A stretch of 5,849 nucleotides of DNA from Paramuribaculum sp. Its GTDB lineage: Bacteria; Bacteroidota; Bacteroidia; Bacteroidales; Muribaculaceae. The stretch lies in the NCBI GenBank assembly GCA_029058455.1, contig JAIDXU010000260.1, positions 1-5,849 on the forward strand. Reading direction: 5' to 3'. The stretch's first letter is position 1; every line of letters starts with the position of its first letter. The translations under genes were made by a program, and so were the position numbers. Of the stretch, positions 1-5,849 are shown one piece after another. A model generated the notes under the pieces. The model was not told the origin of the DNA and made no database searches. It saw nothing but the letters and a program-made list of their open reading frames with translations.

Positions 1-831
1 GATTATCTTCTGTCTCATCTTCAGAGCGATGTCGATATACAACAGGCCGACATCGAGTCGAAACCGATGAGAATGAACGGCATGTCTATTCTGTTGTGTC
101 TGTCGGGAGAGCTTCAGGTTGAGGTCAATCTCGTAGATTATACCGTGAAACCCAACACCCTCATGGTCATAGGGCCTGATAAGATATTAAGATATAAAGG
201 AGTGTTGAGCGATAAGATCGATGCCTATCTGTTGGCTTTGTCGCTCGACTTCCAAAAGGATATAAACATTGACATGAGTGTGGTGCAGTCGGTTAAGATT
301 ACGCCCAACATAGTGCCGGTCATTACGCTTAGCAACCCGGAAGTGGAGATAGTGAAAAAGTATTTCGATCTGCTTCATCTTAATACGGTTACCAATAGCG
401 AAACTCTCTATCTCAGAAACATATCGCGGTGTCTGATAGCTGCTATACTCTATCAGATGATGCAGTTTGGCCACAATCGTCTGCCGCTGGAGGAACGGGA
501 TGAAATGCCCGGGCGACGCACTACCTATGTGCGTGATTTCATAAGGTTGGTGCATGAGAACTTCAAGCGTGAGCGTAGCGTGGCGTTCTATGCCTCAAAG
601 CTTTTCATCTCGCCCAAATATCTTTCCATGCTCATGAAACAGGCATCGGGAAAGAGTGCCGCCGAATGGATAGATGAATATGTGATAATAGAGGCAAAGA
701 GTCAGCTGAGATTCTCGGGTAAGAATGTTCAGCAGATTGCCTATGATCTCAATTTCACGAGTCAGTCATCTTTCGGCAAATATTTCAAGCACCTCACCGG
801 TATGAGTCCCACTAAATTTCAGAAGATGTGA
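1..831 (+). CDS. AraC-family transcriptional regulator, 5' partial
   Basis: This is a DNA-binding regulator of the AraC/XylS family; its effector is unknown. The frame is open to the first base of the window, adding 22 residues before the Met at 67-69. That Met is therefore probably internal and the true start lies upstream; 276 residues are visible. Visible residues 1 to about 165 form a beta-rich, cupin-like sensor region followed by a helical linker, as in Bacteroidales members of the family. Residues about 176-276 are the paired helix-turn-helix domain. The first HTH is around 193-216 (motif ASKLFISPKYLSMLMK) and the second around 241-264 (motif IAYDLNFTSQSSFGKYFK). The domain ends with the family-typical GMSPTKFQ. 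The C-terminal DNA-binding half is complete. The stop TGA (829-831) overlaps the GTG start of the next gene, suggesting one transcript and coupled translation. Its target may be the downstream envelope genes, but that is inference from position only. Family assignment is firm; ligand and regulon cannot be read from the sequence. Confidence 0.93.
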   Translation, partial: DYLLSHLQSDVDIQQADIESKPMRMNGMSILLCLSGELQVEVNLVDYTVKPNTLMVIGPDKILRYKGVLSDKIDAYLLALSLDFQKDINIDMSVVQSVKITPNIVPVITLSNPEVEIVKKYFDLLHLNTVTNSETLYLRNISRCLIAAILYQMMQFGHNRLPLEERDEMPGRRTTYVRDFIRLVHENFKRERSVAFYASKLFISPKYLSMLMKQASGKSAAEWIDEYVIIEAKSQLRFSGKNVQQIAYDLNFTSQSSFGKYFKHLTGMSPTKFQKM

Positions 832-2318
832 AAAGATTTAAGATGATTTGTGCCGGTGTTCTGGCCGCTTTGACAGCAAATTTAGTGGCTAATGCCGAGG
901 AGAACGAAAACAGTCGGTTTCTCTCCGGAGTGAAGTGGGAGGTAGAGACCGAGCTGTCGCTGTCTCAGGGCGAGCATACTCCGTTCTGGCTTACCGCCAA
1001 CCGCTACGGCCTTGGCTCGGCAAAGAAAAATGAAGGTTTTGTAAGAGCCGAAATAGAGAAAAAGATACCCCTCGGCACCAAGAGAGTGGAATGGGGCTTC
1101 GGCGCCGATCTTGTGGGCTCGTGGCGCAGTGAGGCGCCTTTTCTCGCCCGTCAGCTATATGTGGCGGGCGCCTACCGAGCCTTTGAGGTGAGTCTGGGCA
1201 GCCGAATATTTCATGACCGGCTTGTGAATCAGCGCCTATCCACGGGCGATATGGTATTTTCGGGCAATTCTCTTCCGATACCTCAGTTGAGAATCGAAAT
1301 GCCGCGCTATCTCAATGTGCCGGGATTTAACGGATGGTGGGGATTGAAAGGCTATTTCAGTTATGGTATTTTCAGCGATTCCCGATGGCAGAAAACCGCT
1401 GCCGACACCATAGGAATGTATAATAAGAATGTGCTTTTTCATTCCAAAGGCATAAGATTCAGGATAGGTCGCCCCGACAAGTTTCCTTTGGAGCTGGAAT
1501 TTGGTCTCGACAATGCGGCTCAGTTTGGCGGCAAGGTGATGATTGGCGACAGCGTTGTGGTCAATTTCCCCAACGGCGTCAAGGATTTCTTCAAGGTGCT
1601 GATACCTATGTCGGGCGGTGATGACAGCCCGAAGGTCGATCAGACCAATATAACCGGAAACCATGTGGGGGAGTGGAGCGCACGGCTTAATTTCACTCCA
1701 TCTTCCGACTGGGCTATCGGTCTTTACTGGCTGCACTATTTCGACGTTCAGTCGATGATATTCTGGGAATATCCGTGGAAAGACGGCCTTTGGGGTGTGG
1801 AAGCGAAATTGCCCCGCAACCGGTTTGTCAGCACTTTTGTGTATGAATATCTCAACACCTGCGACCAGAGTGGCCCGGTGTATTGGGATAAGACCGACCT
1901 TGTGCCTACTCAGGTGAGCGGTCGCGACGATTACTACAACCATGCTTACTATCGCGGCTGGCAGCATTGGGGCATGGGTATCGGAAATCCTATGGTGATT
2001 TCTCCGGTATATTATTCCGACAGCGCCATATCGTTTAAATGCAACCGTATCAAGACCCACCATTTTGCGATGGAGGGAAGTCCGCTCGAGTGGCTCGACT
2101 ACCGCATTATTATGAGCTATACCCGGGGCTGGGGCACATATAAACATCCCCTTCCAACGGTGTTGAGCAATTTCAATATGCTCTTTGAAGCGGGAGTGAG
2201 ATCGGCGCGGTTGCCGGGATGGAAAGCACGCGTGGCTGTGGGTGTTGACCGCGGCCATCTGCTCGGTCACAGCTTCGGCGCGAGTCTTACCATCAGCCGT
2301 TCGGGAATTTTTAAATAA
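828..2318 (+). CDS. Wzi-family (capsule assembly-like) outer membrane beta-barrel protein
   Basis: This 496-residue exported protein matches the Caps_assemb_Wzi family as found in Bacteroidetes. In Escherichia coli, Wzi is an outer membrane barrel that helps anchor group 1 capsule to the surface; most Bacteroidetes members are uncharacterised. The GTG start at 828 gives a good signal peptide: basic residues KRFK, a hydrophobic core at about 6-21, and an ANA site predicting cleavage after residue 23. Starting at the ATG at 843 would remove the basic region, so GTG is preferred. Family-like motifs are GEHTPFWLTANRYGLGS (48-64) near the mature N-terminus and DDYYNHAYYRGWQHWGMG (367-384) in the C-terminal third. 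The sequence between is rich in aromatic and glycine residues in alternating strand-like runs, and the last strand ends in GIFK. Length is close to E. coli Wzi. No polysaccharide synthesis genes are visible, so a capsule role is uncertain. The gene overlaps the upstream regulator by 4 nt and is followed 20 nt later by a lipoprotein gene. Confidence 0.88.
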   Translation: MKRFKMICAGVLAALTANLVANAEENENSRFLSGVKWEVETELSLSQGEHTPFWLTANRYGLGSAKKNEGFVRAEIEKKIPLGTKRVEWGFGADLVGSWRSEAPFLARQLYVAGAYRAFEVSLGSRIFHDRLVNQRLSTGDMVFSGNSLPIPQLRIEMPRYLNVPGFNGWWGLKGYFSYGIFSDSRWQKTAADTIGMYNKNVLFHSKGIRFRIGRPDKFPLELEFGLDNAAQFGGKVMIGDSVVVNFPNGVKDFFKVLIPMSGGDDSPKVDQTNITGNHVGEWSARLNFTPSSDWAIGLYWLHYFDVQSMIFWEYPWKDGLWGVEAKLPRNRFVSTFVYEYLNTCDQSGPVYWDKTDLVPTQVSGRDDYYNHAYYRGWQHWGMGIGNPMVISPVYYSDSAISFKCNRIKTHHFAMEGSPLEWLDYRIIMSYTRGWGTYKHPLPTVLSNFNMLFEAGVRSARLPGWKARVAVGVDRGHLLGHSFGASLTISRSGIFK

Positions 2319-2338
2319 TAAAGAGATCGCATACCGCT

Positions 2339-2776
2339 ATGATAAATCAACTCAACAATTCCTGCCGTAATGTCAGAAGGCTTGTAATGCTTTCGGTGGT
2401 GCTGATAATGGCCGTGACTTCCGGATGTAGTTTCAGGTTCAGCTACGACCGCGATCTCGAGGCCCAGTGGCAACTCATGGAAATTGTCAGTCCCGACGGA
2501 AATGTCAGGGAAGTTACCGGCCGATATTATTCGTTTGCCTCGCGGGTGGTTGACCTGACCTCGAGCGGGGGTGCCATGATAGGGGGTAATATGGTTTATG
2601 ACAAGGAGGCTAAACTACTCACCCTCAATTTCCCGGAAAAAGGGAGTTGGCTGGGAATGTGGGGCATTGAGCAGTCAACCCCGCTGACAGCCGTGTTTGA
2701 GGTCGAGACACTCGACAGTCATACCCTTGTGCTCCGCAAACCTGACCACACAATTTTGAAATTCCGTAAATTCTAA
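2339..2776 (+). CDS. Small lipocalin-like lipoprotein
   Basis: This encodes 145 residues with a probable lipoprotein signal peptide: Arg at 10, 13 and 14, a hydrophobic stretch at about 15-26, then VTSGC with Cys30 as the lipidation site. The lipobox is acceptable but not ideal, with Thr at -3 where Leu or Val is usual. The roughly 115-residue mature part resembles small Bacteroidetes lipocalin-like proteins. It opens with a W-x-L segment (W44), continues with predicted beta strands containing RYYSFASRVVDL (62-73) and LLTLNF (93-98), and ends in a strand pair closing with ILKFRKF. These features point to a small beta-barrel or sandwich anchored in the envelope. A specific ligand, or a numbered DUF family, cannot be assigned by eye. 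It sits 20 nt after the Wzi-like gene and 16 nt before polA in the same direction. It may therefore be co-expressed with the barrel and act beside it in the envelope, which is inference. No Shine-Dalgarno sequence is evident before the ATG, as is common in Bacteroidetes. Confidence 0.8.
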   Translation: MINQLNNSCRNVRRLVMLSVVLIMAVTSGCSFRFSYDRDLEAQWQLMEIVSPDGNVREVTGRYYSFASRVVDLTSSGGAMIGGNMVYDKEAKLLTLNFPEKGSWLGMWGIEQSTPLTAVFEVETLDSHTLVLRKPDHTILKFRKF

Positions 2777-2792
2777 CCTATAATCCTCACCA

Positions 2793-5552
2793 ATGCCACA
2801 CACTCAGCAACCGCGCCTTTTTCTGCTTGACGCTTATGCGCTTATCTATCGCGCCTATTATGCCTTGATCCGCTCGCCAAGAGTAACTTCGTCGGGTTTC
2901 AATACCTCGGCGATATTCGGATTCTGCAACACCCTCGACGAACTTCTGCGCAAGGAAGATCCCTCGCACATAGCCGTGTGTTTCGACCCGCCCCACGGAG
3001 CCACTTTCCGTCACGAGGCGTTTGAGGCTTATAAGGCCAACCGCGAGAAGCAGCCCGAGGATATCACCGCCGCTATTCCCTATATCAAAAGGATACTTGA
3101 GGCTTATCGCATAAGAATGGTGGAATGTGAAGGCTATGAGGCTGATGATGTGATCGGTACACTGAGCCGAGAGGCGTCGGAGCAAGGCTTTTTCACCTAT
3201 ATGATGACGCCCGACAAGGATTATGCGCAGTTGGTGAATGAAAACGTGGTGCAGTATCGGCCCAATTCCAAAGGTGGAGGATTCGAACTCAGAGGACCCG
3301 CCGAAGTGTGCGAGGTGTTCGGTGTGAGCTCTCCGTTGCAGGTAATCGATCTGCTTGCACTCGAAGGGGATAAGGTCGATAATATTCCCGGATGTCCCGG
3401 CGTTGGAGAAAAAACAGCCGTGCAGCTCATTGCCACCTACGGCTCGGTGGAAAATCTCATAGAGCATGTGTCGGAGCTTAAAGGTGCGCTTAAAGTAAAG
3501 ATCGAGAACAATGTTCAGCAGATACTCGACTCCAAGTTTCTGGCCACCATCTGCACCTCAGTGCCGTTGCCCGAGGGCGTGTGTCCGAGTTGCTTTACCC
3601 GTGAGGAGCCTGATTATGACAAGTTGAGGGAGATATACAAGGAGCTTGAGTTTAACACCATGCTCAAACGTCTGCCTGCGGGAAGCGAAACAAAGGCCGA
3701 GAAACCTGTTGCCGCGCCGGTTGATGATTTCGGCATGGGGTCGCTTTTCGATCTGCCGGCAGCTGTTGAAGTTTCAGCCGCCACCGACATCACATTTGAG
3801 ACTCTTACAGCTGACGATGTGGCGAAGCTCGGTGAGATTGTCGGTGAAGCCCTCCAAAGCGAGGCGGTGGGTGTATGTCTTGCCGCTACCGGCGATGAGG
3901 CTGTCTCGGCAAAGATAAAGGGTGTGGCTTTGGCGCTCTCGGCCGACCGACTCTATTTTGTGGAATATTCGCCGGAGGTGGCTGAGGTTCTGCGACCGTT
4001 GCTCTGTGCTTACGACCGAAAGACTGTTATAACAGGTCATGATCTGAAACGCGACTATGTGACCCTCCGAGCCGCCGGGCTTGAAATGACCGCTCCGTGG
4101 TTTGACACCTCGGTGGCCCACTATCTTATCAATCCGGAGAAGAAACATCAGCTTCCTCAGCTCACACTGTTCTATCTCCATGCCAATTATTCTCCTGACA
4201 ACGAGGAGGGCAACAAGGATGAGAAACGCCCCGTCACCCCGATTCAGGCCGTGCGCCGCGCCCGTGCCGCCCTTATGCTCAGAAAACCTCTCGCCGAAGC
4301 TCTGGCCTCTGAGGGTGAGCAGATAGTGAAACTGTTTGAGGAGGTTGAACTGCCGTTGATTCAGGTGCTCGCCGAGATGGAGTTTACAGGTGTGAAAATC
4401 GACACTGAGGCGTTGGCGGTGCTCTCGAGCGAGATGACCGCGCGTATCAATCTCATAGAGCAGAAAATCTATGAAATGGCCGGCTGCACTTTCAATCTCT
4501 CATCACCTTCTCAGGTTGGTGAGGTGCTTTTCGAAAAACTCAAAATCGACGAAAATGCCAAGCGCACCAAGAAAACAGGCTCCTATTCAACGACCGAGGA
4601 GATCCTCTCGCGCTATGCTTCCCGCTATCCCATCGTTGATCTGATATTGAAGCAGCGAGGTCTGAGAAAACTGCTCAGCACATATATCAATGCTTTGCCG
4701 GCACTTATCAATCCCGCTACCGGCAAGATTCACACTACCTATAATCAGACTGTAACCGCAACCGGGCGCATATCGTCGACCAATCCCAATCTTCAGAACA
4801 TACCGGTGAGAAGCGACGACGGCCGAGGAATCAGGCGCGCATTCGTGTCAGACCCCGGCGACCTGTTTATGAGTTGCGACTATTCTCAGATCGAACTGAG
4901 ACTGATGGCCGATCTGTCGGGCGATCCCGATATGGTCGAGGCTTTCAGACATGGTGAGGATATTCACCGCGCCACAGCCGCCAAGATCTATCATGTGCCT
5001 CTCGATGAGGTGTCAGACGATATGCGCCGTAAGGCCAAGACAGCCAATTTCGGTATAATTTATGGAATATCGGCTTTCGGTCTTTCGGAAAGATTGAGTA
5101 TTCCGCGCGCCGAGGCAAAGATGCTGATCGACGGATATTTTCTTTCCTATCCGCATATCAGTGAATATATAAGCAATTCTGTTAACACCGCCCGTGAAAA
5201 GGGCTATGCCACCACCGTAATGGGGCGCCGGCGCATGTTGCCCGACATTAATTCGCGCAACGCCACGGTGAGGGCCTACGCCGAGCGAAATGCCGTCAAC
5301 GCGCCTATTCAGGGTTCGGCCGCCGACATCATCAAGGTGGCAATGGTGGCGATTTTCCGCAGAATGAAAGAGCTGAATCTAAAGTCGAGAATGATAATGC
5401 AGGTTCATGACGAATTGATATTCAATGTCAAGCCCGAGGAGCTGCCGGTGCTCCAGCCTATGGTGCTTGAAGAAATGTCAAAGGCCTATTCAGGCAAGGT
5501 GAGTCTCGAAGTTTCATCGGGCATCGCCACCAACTGGCTCGACGCCCATTAA
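2793..5552 (+). CDS. polA: DNA polymerase I, with degenerate proofreading domain
   Basis: This 919-residue family A polymerase handles Okazaki primer removal, gap filling and repair synthesis; length is close to the 928 of E. coli. The 5'-nuclease domain (about 7-294) keeps its metal-binding acids: D13, D65, E116, D118, D119, D141, D143, D193 and D196. It also keeps the helix-hairpin-helix segment NIPGCPGVGEKTA (197-209). An Ala/Pro-rich linker (about 295-330) follows. The 3'-5' exonuclease domain (about 331-500) is recognisable by GHDLKRDYVTL and WFDTSVAHYL but has lost catalytic residues. Exo I Asp and Glu align with C362 and A364, and exo III Tyr and Asp align with Q485 and R489. Only exo II D421 remains. 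The polymerase domain (about 510-919) is intact: motif A DYSQIELR (D696), motif B with R745, K749, F753 and Y757, and motif C VHDE (D873). Phe at 753 matches E. coli F762. The predicted enzyme has 5'-nuclease and polymerase activity but no proofreading. The ATG at 2793 directly precedes the conserved N-terminus. It lies 16 nt after the lipoprotein gene with no convincing promoter of its own. Confidence 0.98.
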   Translation: MPHTQQPRLFLLDAYALIYRAYYALIRSPRVTSSGFNTSAIFGFCNTLDELLRKEDPSHIAVCFDPPHGATFRHEAFEAYKANREKQPEDITAAIPYIKRILEAYRIRMVECEGYEADDVIGTLSREASEQGFFTYMMTPDKDYAQLVNENVVQYRPNSKGGGFELRGPAEVCEVFGVSSPLQVIDLLALEGDKVDNIPGCPGVGEKTAVQLIATYGSVENLIEHVSELKGALKVKIENNVQQILDSKFLATICTSVPLPEGVCPSCFTREEPDYDKLREIYKELEFNTMLKRLPAGSETKAEKPVAAPVDDFGMGSLFDLPAAVEVSAATDITFETLTADDVAKLGEIVGEALQSEAVGVCLAATGDEAVSAKIKGVALALSADRLYFVEYSPEVAEVLRPLLCAYDRKTVITGHDLKRDYVTLRAAGLEMTAPWFDTSVAHYLINPEKKHQLPQLTLFYLHANYSPDNEEGNKDEKRPVTPIQAVRRARAALMLRKPLAEALASEGEQIVKLFEEVELPLIQVLAEMEFTGVKIDTEALAVLSSEMTARINLIEQKIYEMAGCTFNLSSPSQVGEVLFEKLKIDENAKRTKKTGSYSTTEEILSRYASRYPIVDLILKQRGLRKLLSTYINALPALINPATGKIHTTYNQTVTATGRISSTNPNLQNIPVRSDDGRGIRRAFVSDPGDLFMSCDYSQIELRLMADLSGDPDMVEAFRHGEDIHRATAAKIYHVPLDEVSDDMRRKAKTANFGIIYGISAFGLSERLSIPRAEAKMLIDGYFLSYPHISEYISNSVNTAREKGYATTVMGRRRMLPDINSRNATVRAYAERNAVNAPIQGSAADIIKVAMVAIFRRMKELNLKSRMIMQVHDELIFNVKPEELPVLQPMVLEEMSKAYSGKVSLEVSSGIATNWLDAH

Positions 5553-5567
5553 CCTCATTACAACATA

Positions 5568-5620
5568 AAGAGAGTCAGGAGATAAATTCCTTTGCGGGGT
5601 TTATCTCCTGACTCTCTTCT
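5568..5620. terminator. Bidirectional terminator hairpin between polA and ettA
   Basis: Bases 5568-5586 and 5600-5618 are a perfect 19-bp inverted repeat (left arm AAGAGAGTCAGGAGATAAA) around a 13-nt centre. In plus-strand RNA the centre can add two G-U and two C-G pairs, leaving a 5-nt loop (UUUGC). In minus-strand RNA the two G-U pairs become A-C mismatches, so the inner extension is weaker. The stem begins 15 nt after the polA stop and, read the other way, 14 nt after the ettA stop. This central position between convergent genes fits a shared transcription terminator. Flanking T tracts are modest on both sides (CTTCTTAT on plus, CTTTATG on minus), so stem length may matter more than a classical U run. 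Confidence 0.85.
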
Positions 5621-5632
5621 TATGGGGGAATA

Positions 5633-5849
5633 TTATTCCATCAGCTTGCGGTAGCGACGGCGGGGAGGCTCTTTGCCGCCGTTCTGAGCTTTCTTGTAGT
5701 CCTCATATTCGGAATAGGTGCCTTGATAGAACACCACATTGCCGTCACCCTCAAACGAGAGAATGTGGGTGCAGATACGGTCGAGGAACCAGCGGTCGTG
5801 GCTCACAACAACTGCACAGCCGGCGAAGTTCTCAAGGCCTTCTTCGAGG
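5633..5849 (-). CDS. ettA: Energy-dependent translational throttle protein EttA, C-terminal fragment
   Basis: Read on the minus strand, the last 71 residues and the TAA stop (5633-5635) of an ABC-F ATPase are present; the start lies beyond the right edge. The fragment shows the end of the second ATP-binding domain: the H-loop and its surroundings, [15 protein letters not shown], followed by [14 protein letters not shown], then a basic tail ending in [11 protein letters not shown]. This resembles the C-terminus of E. coli EttA, in which [15 protein letters not shown] precedes an EYEEYKK segment and a basic tail ending in a YKRI-like sequence. EttA binds the ribosomal E site and gates entry into elongation according to ATP/ADP level. 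The SHDRWFLDR form and the short tail favour EttA over Uup or antibiotic-resistance ABC-F proteins, though only the end is visible. It converges on polA and shares its terminator hairpin. Confidence 0.92.
   Translation of the reverse strand, partial: LEEGLENFAGCAVVVSHDRWFLDRICTHILSFEGDGNVVFYQGTYSEYEDYKKAQNGGKEPPRRRYRKLME

Noticed and set aside
813..820. TAAATTTC resembling the Bacteroidetes -7 element before the Wzi-like start
   Set aside because: No TTTG lies at the required distance upstream, and the start codon is only 8 nt downstream; it also falls within coding sequence.
1236..2270. 344-codon open frame on the minus strand inside the Wzi-like gene
   Set aside because: It is entirely antisense to a well-supported family member, its translation is rich in His, Arg and Ile with no recognisable domain, and it fits a shadow frame produced by the codon bias of the real gene.
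2755..2786. TTTG then TATAAT with 20 nt between, just before polA
   Set aside because: The spacing suits a Bacteroidetes promoter, but the -7 box matches TAnnTTTG poorly (TATAATCC), and transcription would begin at or almost at the ATG. Chance is more likely.
2787..3467. 226-codon minus-strand frame over the start of polA
   Set aside because: It is fully antisense to the conserved 5'-nuclease domain and its translation shows no family motifs; shadow frame.
3646..4326. Short plus- and minus-strand frames (74-135 codons) inside the PolA linker and exonuclease region
   Set aside because: They raised the question of a frameshift in the degenerate exonuclease domain, but the main frame is continuous and keeps exonuclease-fold motifs on both sides, and the alternative frames show no exonuclease residues.
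1..5849. tRNA, rRNA, CRISPR, insertion sequence, integrase or phage signatures
   Set aside because: None seen on either strand. The only clear inverted repeat is the terminator hairpin, and it does not flank a transposase.

Overview
The window looks like an ordinary chromosomal segment from a member of the Bacteroidales. The evidence is a Bacteroidetes-type Wzi-family outer membrane barrel, a small lipocalin-like lipoprotein, an AraC regulator of the kind common in gut Bacteroidales, almost no Shine-Dalgarno sequences, and GC near 50%. Muribaculaceae is my best family-level guess, but that is an impression and not a demonstration. No mobile element, CRISPR array, tRNA, rRNA or phage gene is visible, and coding density is very high.

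Layout: four genes run left to right in a tight row. (1) 1-831 is an AraC-family transcription regulator whose 5' end lies outside the window. (2) 828-2318 is a Wzi-family outer membrane beta-barrel protein. Its GTG start overlaps the regulator's stop codon by four bases. (3) 2339-2776 is a small lipoprotein with a lipocalin-like pattern, 20 bases downstream. (4) 2793-5552 is polA, DNA polymerase I, 16 bases further on. A perfect 19-bp inverted repeat (5568-5618) closes the row. It also serves the converging minus-strand gene at the right edge, the C-terminal end of the ABC-F translation factor EttA (5633-5849).

How the genes relate: the regulator, barrel and lipoprotein could form a small envelope module, with the regulator translationally coupled to the barrel it may control. 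polA is co-directional and closely spaced, so it probably receives read-through transcription from the module. A functional link between them is not implied.

The most noteworthy observation is in PolA. The 5'-nuclease and polymerase active sites are intact. The middle proofreading domain has lost the acidic pair of exo motif I and the Tyr/Asp of exo motif III, keeping only the motif II Asp. The enzyme is therefore predicted to lack 3'-5' exonuclease activity. The linker before this domain also carries a short SLF-containing segment that could be a sliding-clamp contact. I found no evidence for a wholly new biological system here.
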